Part shown: positions 1-8,391 of the stretch, piece after piece | Position numbering within the stretch: position 1 is the stretch's first letter | Layout of the letters: each line of letters opens with the position of its first letter | NCBI GenBank assembly: GCA_964594075.1 | Contig: CAZQKW010000006.1 | Location: 42,288-106,287, forward strand | DNA length: 64,000 nt | DNA from: CAZQKW01 sp964594075 | GTDB taxonomy: Bacteria > Desulfobacterota > WTBG01 > CAIYCZ01 | Direction: 5' to 3' | Notes under the pieces: generated by a model | The model's database searches: none | Told to the model about the DNA's origin: nothing | Seen by the model: only the letters and a program-made list of their open reading frames with translations | Position numbers and translations under genes: made by a program

Positions 1-480
1 GCCGGCGCGCGCTGTGCCAAGTCCACACACTGGGCGCAGGGGGGAGAAGGCGCCGTTGACCTCGCCGATGCGGTCATTGATGCCTGCAATGAAAAGAACG
101 ATTTCAAGTTTCTCTATCCGCTGGATATGAAATTGCGGGATCGGGTGGGAATCATAGCAAAAGAGGTCTATGGGGCGGATGGCGTTTCCTGGACGTCGGA
201 AGCTGAGGCAAAGGCAAAAATGCTTGAATCCGATCCGCAGTTTGCAGATTATGCTACCATGATGGTGAAAACCCATCTCAGCCTCTCCCATGACCCGAAT
301 CTTAAAGGCGTACCCAAAGGCTGGACATTGCCAATCCGTGATGTGCTCATCTATTCTGGCGCAAAATTTCTCTGCCCGTGTGCCGGCACCATCAGCTTGA
401 TGCCGGGCACCAGCTCTAATCCTGCGTTTCGTCGGGTAGATGTGGATGTGAAGACCGGTAAAGTAACCGGCCTGTTTTAA
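1..480 (+). CDS. fhs: Formate-tetrahydrofolate ligase, C-terminal part (5' end outside window)
   Basis: The frame is open from base 1, so the gene starts upstream of the window; 159 codons plus stop are visible. Formyl-THF synthetase condenses formate with THF using ATP, the entry step of the methyl branch of the Wood-Ljungdahl pathway. The visible part matches the family's C-terminal region, including a GARCAKSTHWAQGGEG-like stretch near the start and the conserved ending (CPCAGTISLMPG, then a short VDVKTGKVTGLF tail). An ATG at 127 is internal and should not be taken as the start. It heads a cytoplasmic C1 cluster running in the same direction to about 21.3 kb. Confidence 0.95.
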   Translation, partial: AGARCAKSTHWAQGGEGAVDLADAVIDACNEKNDFKFLYPLDMKLRDRVGIIAKEVYGADGVSWTSEAEAKAKMLESDPQFADYATMMVKTHLSLSHDPNLKGVPKGWTLPIRDVLIYSGAKFLCPCAGTISLMPGTSSNPAFRRVDVDVKTGKVTGLF

Positions 481-552
481 CGGCTGTATATCTGGTCAGC
501 GATCAGAACCTAAGGTCAGATTGTTTAAAGGATTTGAGGACCGGCATCAAAC

Positions 553-688
553 AGGCTGTTGAAAAGTGACCTTCTGCACGCAAAAAAGAATCTTAAACGT
601 TTGCCACAGGCAGGGGATTCAAAACGTGAGGAATACTGCGAAGGTCACGAACCGAAACCTTACATAGCATCTCGTTTTTCAACAACCT
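553..688. repeat. MITE-like imperfect inverted repeat
   Basis: The 302-bp gap between fhs and acsV holds a nested dyad. The outer arms are AGGCTGTTGAAAA (553-565) and its near complement (676-688, one mismatch). Inner arms GTGACCTTC (566-574) and GAAGGTCAC (640-648) pair perfectly. A separate 7-bp hairpin, GCTGCAC/GTGCAGC, lies at 704-722. No reading frame is supported here. The layout (short, non-coding, terminal inverted repeats) suggests a miniature inverted-repeat element, or a strongly folded intercistronic RNA. A lone copy of the end motif, CAGGCTGTTGAAA, recurs at 19201-19213. Confidence 0.5.
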
Positions 689-782
689 AAAGCCTGCCGC
701 AGGGCTGCACTGAAAGTGCAGCGAGGGGCGCCATCTGTTTTTTTGCTGGATTTTGGCTCCTGTTTTCCGTATTCTCGGTGCC

Positions 783-2768
783 ATGGCGAAAATTACGATC
801 CACTTTTTACCGGTAAATAAAATTATTAGCGAAACATCAGGAGCAAATGTACTTGCTGTTGCCCTTGAGGCTGGCATCTACCTCAATGCCGCCTGTGGCG
901 GGGTTGGTGCATGCGGTAAATGCCGGGTTGTCATAAAATCTGGAGAAGTAGATTGCCGAGACTGCAGCCAAGTGCCGGCGGAAGAGTATGCGCAGGGGTA
1001 TCGCCTGGCATGTCAGTCCTATGTGCTCAGTGATGCCACAATTTATGTGCCGCCAGAGCTGCACCCAGCCGAGAGTATTTCGAAAACTGTGGAACCCTGC
1101 AAGCCGGCGCATAAGCAGGTGATAGCCCCAGAGCTTGAACGGCTGGTAAGCGGGGCATGGTATAATCCGGCGCTTAAAAAATTTGCGGTTGTCCTTGATC
1201 CTCCCACACTTTCTGACAATACCAGCGACCTTTCCCGATTACTGCGCGCGCTCAAGAAACAGTATAATCTGGAAAATATTTCTGTTGATTTTCTGCTGCT
1301 TAAAAAATTGCCGCACATTTTGCGCTCATCCCAGTGGCAGGTCACGGTAACCATAGTGCAGACGCGCATGGAATCACAACTTGGCGAGCATCAGTTGCGC
1401 GGTTCGCGGCGGCCGAAAATGATTAATGTTGAGGCCGGCAATACGGTGGCCACCCATTATTCTATTGTCCTTGATGTGGGCACCACATCGCTCTGGGGAC
1501 AACTGGTTGACCTGACCAGCAAAGAAGTCCGTGCCGTGGCATCGGCATACAATCCGCAGATTCGGTTTGGTGATGACGTTATCACCCGCATCATCCATTC
1601 CCAGCGCCCGGGAGGATTGCAGCAACTTCAGGAGGCAGTGGTAAGCGGACTTAACAGTATTCTGCACGAACTTCTCACAGAAAGTGGTGTAGAGAAACAG
1701 CAGGTTTCGCATCTGACCGCGGCAGGCAATACGACGATGACCCACCTACTGGTGGGACTCGATCCTAAATATATTCGGGAAACGCCCTACACGCCGGTTG
1801 CAAATTTTATTCCTCCGGTGCGGGCAATCAGAGTGGGACTTGATGTCGGCGATCATGTGTATCTTTACACCTTTCCTTCAGTTGCCAGCTATGTGGGCGG
1901 TGACATTGTATCCGGTATCCTGGGATCCGGCATATACCAGCGCAAGGAACTCACGCTGTATATTGATATAGGCACCAATGGCGAGATTGTCGTGGGCAAC
2001 CAGGACTGGCTGATGACTGCTTCATGTTCTGCCGGCCCGGCCTTTGAAGGCGGCGGCCTTTCCTGCGGGATGCGGGCAATGACCGGCGCCATTGAAGGAT
2101 TCAAAATCAATCCCGTTACCTTTGAGCCGATGATCGTCACCATAGGAAAAGTGCGGCCTGCGGGCATTTGCGGTTCCGGCACAATCAACATTCTGGCGGA
2201 ACTTCTGCTCCACGGGGTCATCGACCAAAACGGGAAATTTAACCCGGACTGCAAAACCCGGCGGCTGCGCGAGGGAACAAGCGGCCGGGAATACGTTCTT
2301 TCATTTAAGGAAGACGCGGGGCTGGATCACGACATCGTAATTACCGAGGCAGATATTGACAATATCATGCGTGCCAAAGCTGCCATGTTTGCCGGGTATC
2401 AATCGCTGCTCGGGAAGGCCGGACTTACCTTTCAGGATCTTGAGCAGGTCGTCATCGCCGGCGCCTTTGGCGATTTTATCAATCTTGAGAACGCGATCAC
2501 CATAGGGTTGCTGCCCGAAATTCCCCTTGACCGGTATGTATTCATCGGCAACGGGTCGCTATTGGGCGCCCGACTCATTTCTCTGTCAAATGAGCTGCTG
2601 GATGACGCTGAGCGCATCGCACGCAAGATGACCAATATTGAATTAAGCGAAGATCATTCATTTATGGATAACTACATAGCCGGGCTGTTTTTGCCTCATA
2701 CCGATGCCAATCTGTTTCCTGCAACGCTGGCGCGCATTGCAGATACTGAAAAGTGCGGCAGCAGGTAA
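783..2768 (+). CDS. acsV: Corrinoid-activating ATPase (RACo/AcsV-like, DUF4445)
   Basis: Probable reductive activator of the corrinoid iron-sulfur protein: it returns accidentally oxidised Co(II) to Co(I) at the expense of ATP. Residues 1-90 form a plant-type [2Fe-2S] ferredoxin domain with C38, C44, C47 and C77. After a linker, an ASKHA-type ATPase domain fills the C-terminal two thirds (DVGTTSLWGQLVD, DIGTNGEIVVG, and GICGSGTINI near residue 463). At 661 residues it has the size of RACo proteins. I use the ATG at 783 because homology begins at MAKITIHFLP; an in-frame ATG 30 nt upstream is possible. No clear ribosome site precedes either. Placement next to cooC, as in acetogen acs clusters, supports AcsV. 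Confidence 0.9.
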   Translation: MAKITIHFLPVNKIISETSGANVLAVALEAGIYLNAACGGVGACGKCRVVIKSGEVDCRDCSQVPAEEYAQGYRLACQSYVLSDATIYVPPELHPAESISKTVEPCKPAHKQVIAPELERLVSGAWYNPALKKFAVVLDPPTLSDNTSDLSRLLRALKKQYNLENISVDFLLLKKLPHILRSSQWQVTVTIVQTRMESQLGEHQLRGSRRPKMINVEAGNTVATHYSIVLDVGTTSLWGQLVDLTSKEVRAVASAYNPQIRFGDDVITRIIHSQRPGGLQQLQEAVVSGLNSILHELLTESGVEKQQVSHLTAAGNTTMTHLLVGLDPKYIRETPYTPVANFIPPVRAIRVGLDVGDHVYLYTFPSVASYVGGDIVSGILGSGIYQRKELTLYIDIGTNGEIVVGNQDWLMTASCSAGPAFEGGGLSCGMRAMTGAIEGFKINPVTFEPMIVTIGKVRPAGICGSGTINILAELLLHGVIDQNGKFNPDCKTRRLREGTSGREYVLSFKEDAGLDHDIVITEADIDNIMRAKAAMFAGYQSLLGKAGLTFQDLEQVVIAGAFGDFINLENAITIGLLPEIPLDRYVFIGNGSLLGARLISLSNELLDDAERIARKMTNIELSEDHSFMDNYIAGLFLPHTDANLFPATLARIADTEKCGSR

Positions 2769-2837
2769 TGCGGAGGAAAACACCTCGATGCGATACAGAT
2801 GGAAAATGACAGTGCAGTATGAGCAGGAGCATCGCGT

Positions 2838-3590
2838 GTGAGCACAATTGTCGCCATAGCCGGCAAAGGCGGCACCGGAAAGACTACTGTTTCCGGCCTG
2901 CTCATACGTTATTTGCAAAAGAACCGCAAGACCCCAATACTGGCGGTTGATGCTGATCCGGACGCAAATCTTGCGGGGGCGCTGGGCATGCAGGCCGACA
3001 AAACTATTGGGGGAGCCCGTGAAGATTTTTTTCAGAGCAAGGGCGATCTGCCGGCAGGGATGCCCAAGGAAGCTTACCTTGAGGTTAAACTGCACGAGAC
3101 GGTGGTAGAAGGCCCCGATATAGATCTTCTGGTGATGGGACGACCGGAGGGCGCCGGCTGCTACTGCTATATCAATAATGCGCTGAGAAAATATCTTGAG
3201 GTATTGGCGAAAAATTATCCGTATGTTATCATAGACAATGAAGCCGGTCTTGAACATTTAAGCCGCCGCACGACGCAGGATGTTGATGTCCTCTTAGTTG
3301 TTTCAGATTATTCTGTAAATGGCATTCGTGCAGCCAGGCGTATTGGAGAGCTGGCAGATGAATTGCAGCTAAGGGTAGGAAAACGTTTTCTGATAATAAA
3401 CGGGGCGCCGGAAGAATGTGCCGAGCATTTTGTGGAAGAGGTAAAAAGAACCGGCATGCCGGTTCTTGGTGTCATTCCCGCCGATGAACTGCTCCCGCAG
3501 TTTGAACGGGATGAACAGCCGCTAATAAAGCTCCCGGATATTTCCCCTGCAGTACAAGCCATTAATTCCGTGGCACAACAATTGTTTTAA
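2838..3590 (+). CDS. cooC: CODH/ACS nickel-insertion ATPase (CooC/AcsF family)
   Basis: MinD/ParA-like P-loop ATPase that helps load nickel into CO dehydrogenase or acetyl-CoA synthase. The deviant Walker A AGKGGTGKTT lies at residues 8-17. The family's metal-binding CxC is at C108 and C110 (GCYCY), and the switch region NEAGLEHLSRRT follows near residue 135. 250 residues is normal for the family. GTG start at 2838 with AGGAG-like bases 10-14 nt upstream. It lies between acsV and folD, 69 nt after acsV. Whether it serves AcsA, AcsB or both cannot be read from the sequence. Confidence 0.92.
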   Translation: MSTIVAIAGKGGTGKTTVSGLLIRYLQKNRKTPILAVDADPDANLAGALGMQADKTIGGAREDFFQSKGDLPAGMPKEAYLEVKLHETVVEGPDIDLLVMGRPEGAGCYCYINNALRKYLEVLAKNYPYVIIDNEAGLEHLSRRTTQDVDVLLVVSDYSVNGIRAARRIGELADELQLRVGKRFLIINGAPEECAEHFVEEVKRTGMPVLGVIPADELLPQFERDEQPLIKLPDISPAVQAINSVAQQLF

Positions 3591-3653
3591 ACAACGTTTC
3601 CGCAGAACCGGCATCATGTGTTGAGGGGTCTGTGGCATTAAGGGAGGGAACCT

Positions 3654-4562
3654 ATGACCGCAAAGATAATCAGCGGAACTGAAATTGCAGCGCAAATACG
3701 GGAAGAGATTAAGGCCGAGGTTGCGCAGTTGAAAGAGAAATATAATGTTGTTCCGGGATTGGTTACCATTCTGGTGGGAAACAATCCCGCATCGGTGAGT
3801 TACGTGACCGGCAAGCAGAACACGGCACACGAGCTTAATTTCTATTCGGTGCAGGACAATCAGCCGGAGGACATTTCTGAGGAGCAATTGCTGAAGATTA
3901 TTGATGCCTATAACAAGGATTCCCGGATTCACGGAATTCTGGTGCAACTGCCGCTGCCCAAGCACATAGACGAAAAGAAGATTTTAAACGCCATAGATCC
4001 GGATAAGGATGTTGATGGCTTTCATCCGGTCAACGTCGGCCGTCTCATGATCGGCGGCAAGGAGGCAAAATATCTTCCCTGCACGCCGGCAGGCATCCAG
4101 CAGCTGATTATCAGGTCGGGCGTGCCAATTGAAGGGGCTGAGGTTGTGGTCGTGGGCCGCTCAAACATTGTTGGCAAGCCGATCGCAAACATCCTGTTGC
4201 AGAAAGCGCGCGGGGCCAATGCAACCGTAACGGTTGCGCACACTGGCACAAAGGACCTTGCCGGTCATTGTAAGCGTGCTGACATTCTCATTGTTGCGGC
4301 AGGTGTTCCAGGATTGGTAAAGCCGGAGTGGATCAAGCCGGGGGCGTGCGTCATTGATGTTGGCGTGAACCGGGTGGGCGAGAAGATAAGCGAGAAAACC
4401 GGAAAAAAAATTCCCATCTTGCGGGGCGATGTTGATTTTGAGGCGGCAAAAGAGATTGCGGGCTATATTACACCGGTGCCGGGCGGTGTGGGCCCCATGA
4501 CCATCACCATGCTCATGGCAAATACCCTCAAAGCGGCAAAGTTTGCTGCAGGAATTAATTAA
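3654..4562 (+). CDS. folD: Bifunctional methylene-THF dehydrogenase/methenyl-THF cyclohydrolase
   Basis: Catalyses two consecutive methyl-branch steps: methenyl-THF from formyl-THF, then reduction to methylene-THF with NAD(P)H. The catalytic lysine is in SYVTGKQN (K54), the Rossmann segment in VVVGRSNIVGKP (about residue 165), and the signature PGGVGPMT near residue 275. 302 residues, slightly longer than the usual 280-295. A strong AGGGAGG precedes the ATG. NADH or NADPH preference cannot be decided by eye. Stop codon about 100 nt before the acsD start. Confidence 0.96.
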   Translation: MTAKIISGTEIAAQIREEIKAEVAQLKEKYNVVPGLVTILVGNNPASVSYVTGKQNTAHELNFYSVQDNQPEDISEEQLLKIIDAYNKDSRIHGILVQLPLPKHIDEKKILNAIDPDKDVDGFHPVNVGRLMIGGKEAKYLPCTPAGIQQLIIRSGVPIEGAEVVVVGRSNIVGKPIANILLQKARGANATVTVAHTGTKDLAGHCKRADILIVAAGVPGLVKPEWIKPGACVIDVGVNRVGEKISEKTGKKIPILRGDVDFEAAKEIAGYITPVPGGVGPMTITMLMANTLKAAKFAAGIN

Positions 4563-4668
4563 TAGCAGAGCGTTTGGCTTTCATTATTCAGCGATCGGAG
4601 CACCAATTGAATTGTATCAAAGGGAAGCTGATGGCTGTAAGCTCATCAATAATGATTGGAGGTTGAAT

Positions 4669-6174
4669 ATGCCAGTAGAGGTTCCAAAACAACAATATGC
4701 GGGAAGCATCAGGGAAATCAATCTGGGAAAAGGAGACCAGCAACTGCTGGTGGGCGGTGAGACAGCATTTCCTTTTTATACCTTTGAGGGAGCGCTGCCG
4801 CATCCGCCCAAGATTGCCATCCAGGTGCTCGACTACGCTCCTGATGACTGGGCAGAAGCATGTATCAAGCCGTGGCAGGATGTGCTGGGCGATCCGGTGG
4901 CCTGGGCGCGCAAAGCCCAGAATGAATACGGCGCTGACTTGATACATTTATGGCTTAAGAGCACCGATCCTAACGGGCTGAATCGGCCCGCAGAAGAGGC
5001 GGCGCAGACGGCAAAAGCCGTCGCCGCGGCGGTCTCCATCCCGGTTATTGTATGGGGCTGCGCCAATGCTGACAAGGATGCCGAGGTGCTGAGAAAAGTT
5101 GCTGAACTCTGCGCCGGTATGAATATTATTATTGGTCCGGTTGTAGAAGCAAACCATAAACAATTAGGCGCACAAGCGCTGGCTTACAATCTCACCATTG
5201 TTGCCAATACCCCCATAGACATTAACCTTGCCAAACAGTTGAACATCCTGCTCAACAATGTGGGTGTGCCGCTGGAAAAAATCATAATTGACCCGACGAC
5301 CGGCGGGCTTGGTTACGGGATGGAATACAGCTTTTCGGTCATGGAGCGCATCCGCCAGGCAGCTCTTACCCAGAATGACGATAAACTGCAGTGCCCGTTT
5401 TTGTGCAATTTTGCTGACGAGGTGTGGAAGACCAAAGAAGCAAAATTGCCCACCGATCCTAAGATGGGCGATGCCCGGCAACGCGGCGTGCTTATGGAAG
5501 CGATTACTGCAGTGACGGTGCTGCTGGCGGGTGCGGACATTCTGGTGATGCGTCATCCCGACGCAATTGAGCAAGTGCGCGACTACATCGCCGAGCTGGG
5601 AGGTTTTGAACGGCCCCGCGTAACCATAAAACCCGCTGCTGAAGTGTCGGCGCCTGCTGCAGAAATTCCTGCTGGTATTCCGGCATCAATGATTGCTGAA
5701 TCGCTCAGGGAAGGAGCGCTGTGCAAAATCGTTCAGATTATGGATTTACCCATGAATCTTGCTCCCGGGTATGCTGTTGCTCTTATTAAAGCACTTGACC
5801 GAGAAGAAGCAGGCGAGGGGTTGGTGCTCATGCCGAAAGGATCGGCGGCAGCTCAGGAAATGCTTCAATCGCAGGCCGCAGAGCAGGCGCCCGCTCCGCA
5901 CGATCGCCAGGAAGAATTCAAACCCGCTCCAACCTGGGTGCCGCTTGAAGATTCAGTCGGCGACTATCCCTACAAAATTGAGGAACGGGCTGATTTCACC
6001 GGCAAGCCGGTTAAATTAATTGAGGACAGTTACGATCCTGGTTTACCGGATGAAAAGCATAATTGGCGGGATAAATTTGATGACCCGCAGGAATTGTTAC
6101 AGCATCTAAAAACAGATTTGCGCTACTGGTATTCAGAAGGATATGGCAGCGAAAAACGAAAGAAACCGGCATGA
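4669..6174 (+). CDS. acsD: Corrinoid iron-sulfur protein small subunit / ACDS delta subunit, long form
   Basis: TIM-barrel subunit of the corrinoid iron-sulfur protein that carries the methyl group from methyl-THF to acetyl-CoA synthase. The barrel (residues 1 to about 330) has family motifs such as GGETAFPFYTFEG, IIIDPTTGGLGYGMEYS and MRHPDAIEQV. 501 residues is well above the roughly 320 of acetogen AcsD: an Ala/Pro/Glu linker and about 130 extra C-terminal residues follow, rich in charged and aromatic residues. ATG 4669 is preferred because GGAGG sits just upstream; an earlier in-frame ATG at 4543 lies inside folD and adds unrelated sequence. Confidence 0.92.
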   Translation: MPVEVPKQQYAGSIREINLGKGDQQLLVGGETAFPFYTFEGALPHPPKIAIQVLDYAPDDWAEACIKPWQDVLGDPVAWARKAQNEYGADLIHLWLKSTDPNGLNRPAEEAAQTAKAVAAAVSIPVIVWGCANADKDAEVLRKVAELCAGMNIIIGPVVEANHKQLGAQALAYNLTIVANTPIDINLAKQLNILLNNVGVPLEKIIIDPTTGGLGYGMEYSFSVMERIRQAALTQNDDKLQCPFLCNFADEVWKTKEAKLPTDPKMGDARQRGVLMEAITAVTVLLAGADILVMRHPDAIEQVRDYIAELGGFERPRVTIKPAAEVSAPAAEIPAGIPASMIAESLREGALCKIVQIMDLPMNLAPGYAVALIKALDREEAGEGLVLMPKGSAAAQEMLQSQAAEQAPAPHDRQEEFKPAPTWVPLEDSVGDYPYKIEERADFTGKPVKLIEDSYDPGLPDEKHNWRDKFDDPQELLQHLKTDLRYWYSEGYGSEKRKKPA

Positions 6175-6228
6175 GTGAGCAATCCCTTATAGAATAGGTA
6201 AAACAGCTTATTCAGAGGCAAACCTATT

Positions 6229-6276
6229 GCCGGTACGCGGCAGCGTTTTTTAATTTAGTTCCGAAGGCATTCGGAA
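6229..6276 (+). terminator. Intercistronic hairpins with T-run between acsD and acsA
   Basis: In the 132-nt gap before acsA, GCCG/CGGC (6229-6241) forms a short stem followed closely by a six-T run (about 6246-6251). A second stem, TTCCGAA/TTCGGAA (6259-6276), follows and ends just before the acsA ribosome site. The first stem resembles a weak intrinsic terminator. The pair could set acsA expression relative to acsD, or mark an RNA-processing site. No ligand-binding fold was recognised. Confidence 0.4.
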
Positions 6277-6306
6277 TAAGAAATCCCTGTGTGGAGGTAC
6301 CAAAAC

Positions 6307-8319
6307 ATGGCAGAAAAGAAAACGCCAAAAAAAGAAACACCCGGAACAAAAGAAACCAAAGAAACGAAACAGGAACCCCTGTTGACGGTCTGCGAAGCAA
6401 CACAGAAGATGATAGACAAGGCGCGCAAGGAATCTATTTCAACTGTGTATGACCGTGCCGAAACGATGAAACCCTGTCCGATCGGCGCGGAGGGCAGTTG
6501 CTGCAAAAACTGTGCGATGGGGCCGTGCAGGGTGCCGCCTTCAAAAAAGGAAGGGGAGCCTCCCAAGGTCGGTTTGTGCGGGGCAACCGCTGAAACCATT
6601 GCCGCGCGCAACTTTGCGCGCATGGTTGCGGCGGGTTCTGCTGCACACTCAGATCACGGCCGCGGGGTGGCGGAGGTGTTTTTGCTTGCAGCCCAGGGGA
6701 AAATACCGGGATATGGCATCAAAGATGTGCAAAAATTGCTGCAGTTGGCGCTGGATTTCGGCATTGATGTGGAAAAATCGGATCTCAAGTCAATTGCAGT
6801 CAAGGTCGGAGAACGTGCGGTTGCAGAATACGGTAAACAGGAAGGTGAAATTGTCATGGCCAAGCGTGCGCCGCTCAAGCGCCAGGAGATCTGGCGCAAA
6901 TATCATCTCATGCCGCGAGGCATAGACCGGGAAGTGGTTGAGCTGATGCACCGGACGCACATGGGCGTTGATCAGGACTACAAGAACATTATTGATCAGT
7001 CAGCTCGAGCAGCGCTCGCAGACGGATGGGGCGGCTCAATGCTGGCCACCGAACTGCAGGACATTATGTTCGGCACGCCGGTGCCCATAACCGGATCAAT
7101 TAATCTCGGGGTGCTGAAAAAGGACGAAGTGAACATCATTGTCCATGGACATGAGCCGTTGCTCTCCGAGATGGTGGTAGTAGCATGCCAGGACCCGGAA
7201 ATGGTTGCGCTGGCAAAATCAAAAGGTGCCAAGGGGATAAACCTTGCCGGCATGTGCTGCACCGCAAACGAAGTGCTGATGCGCCATGGCATACCCATTG
7301 CCGGCAACTTTTTGCAACAGGAGCTTGCCATTATCACCGGTGCCGTGGATGCCATGGTAGTTGACGTGCAATGCGAGATGCAGTCCATCCATAATGTTGC
7401 ACAATGTTTCCATACCGAAGTCATTACCACATCGCCCAAAGCAAAAATTGAGGGCGCAAAGCACATTGAATTTGACGAGCATGACCCCATCAACACGGCC
7501 AAGGCGATCGTGAAGGAGGCAATTAACAACTTCCCGCGCAGGAAGGGGCAGACGGTCACCATTCCCAGCGAGTCAACCAGCATGGTTGTGGGATTTTCCC
7601 ATGAAACCATCAACTATCTGCTGGGCGGTTCATTCCGCGCCTCCTACCGGCCGCTCAACGACAATATTATCGGCGGTCGCATTCGCGGCATTGCCGGCGT
7701 GGTAGGCTGCAATAATGCGCGCACCGTGCACGATCGCTCGCACCTGGTTCTCATCAAGGAACTGATCAAAAACGATGTTATCGTGCTGGCCACCGGATGC
7801 AGCGCCATGGCATGCGGCAAAGCCGGCCTGCTGACGCCGGAAGCCGCTAAACAGTACTGCGGGTCAGGTCTTGCTGAAGTCTGCGAAGCGGTTGGTATTC
7901 CGCCGGTGCTGCATATGGGTTCCTGCGTGGACAACAGCCGGATATTGATTGCCGCATCTGCAGTGGTCAAGGAAGGCGGCCTCGGGGATGACATCTCTGA
8001 CTTGCCGGCTGCAGGTGCCGCGCCTGAATGGATGAGCGAAAAAGCGGTGTCTATCGGCCATTACTTTGTTGCGTCTGGCGTCTATACGATATTCGGCGTA
8101 ACATTTCCAACCACGGGCAGCAAAATTTTGACTGATTACTTGTTTAAAGAACTTGAGGATAAGTGGGGAGGCATGTGGGACTTTTGCGACGATCCGGTGG
8201 AAACTGCCCGGAAGATGATTGCCCATATTGACAAGAAGCGCAAAGCGCTGGGCATTGATAAAGCGCGCGAACGGGTATTGTATGATATGGCGATGCGCAG
8301 AGAACTGGATGCTGTTTAA
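6307..8319 (+). CDS. acsA: Anaerobic Ni-Fe carbon monoxide dehydrogenase catalytic subunit
   Basis: Reduces CO2 to CO for the carbonyl branch (or oxidises CO). The N-terminal cysteine cluster CPIGAEGSCCKNCAMGPC (about residues 58-75) supplies the B and D cluster ligands. GLCGATAETIAARN and SAAHSDHGRG follow, and the C-cluster region shows GCNNARTVHD, TGCSAMACGKAG and MGSCVDNSR. 670 residues, typical of AcsA/CooS, after a Lys/Thr/Glu-rich start of about 25 residues. ATG 6307 follows GTGGAGG; an ATG 18 nt upstream has no spacing for that site. Adjacent acsB argues for a bifunctional CODH/ACS complex rather than a free CooS. Confidence 0.96.
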   Translation: MAEKKTPKKETPGTKETKETKQEPLLTVCEATQKMIDKARKESISTVYDRAETMKPCPIGAEGSCCKNCAMGPCRVPPSKKEGEPPKVGLCGATAETIAARNFARMVAAGSAAHSDHGRGVAEVFLLAAQGKIPGYGIKDVQKLLQLALDFGIDVEKSDLKSIAVKVGERAVAEYGKQEGEIVMAKRAPLKRQEIWRKYHLMPRGIDREVVELMHRTHMGVDQDYKNIIDQSARAALADGWGGSMLATELQDIMFGTPVPITGSINLGVLKKDEVNIIVHGHEPLLSEMVVVACQDPEMVALAKSKGAKGINLAGMCCTANEVLMRHGIPIAGNFLQQELAIITGAVDAMVVDVQCEMQSIHNVAQCFHTEVITTSPKAKIEGAKHIEFDEHDPINTAKAIVKEAINNFPRRKGQTVTIPSESTSMVVGFSHETINYLLGGSFRASYRPLNDNIIGGRIRGIAGVVGCNNARTVHDRSHLVLIKELIKNDVIVLATGCSAMACGKAGLLTPEAAKQYCGSGLAEVCEAVGIPPVLHMGSCVDNSRILIAASAVVKEGGLGDDISDLPAAGAAPEWMSEKAVSIGHYFVASGVYTIFGVTFPTTGSKILTDYLFKELEDKWGGMWDFCDDPVETARKMIAHIDKKRKALGIDKARERVLYDMAMRRELDAV

Positions 8320-8391
8320 ATAACGGCAACCGGTGCGTCTACACTATGAACACAACAAGCAGGACACTTAGGAGACAGGAGGGATGAGACC

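Noticed and set aside
2658..3257. Long open frame antisense to acsV/cooC
   Set aside because: No ribosome site or recognisable domain; fully covered by two well-supported genes.
7000..7620. Long antisense frame within acsA
   Set aside because: Its composition follows from acsA codon use; the + strand protein has all CODH cluster motifs.
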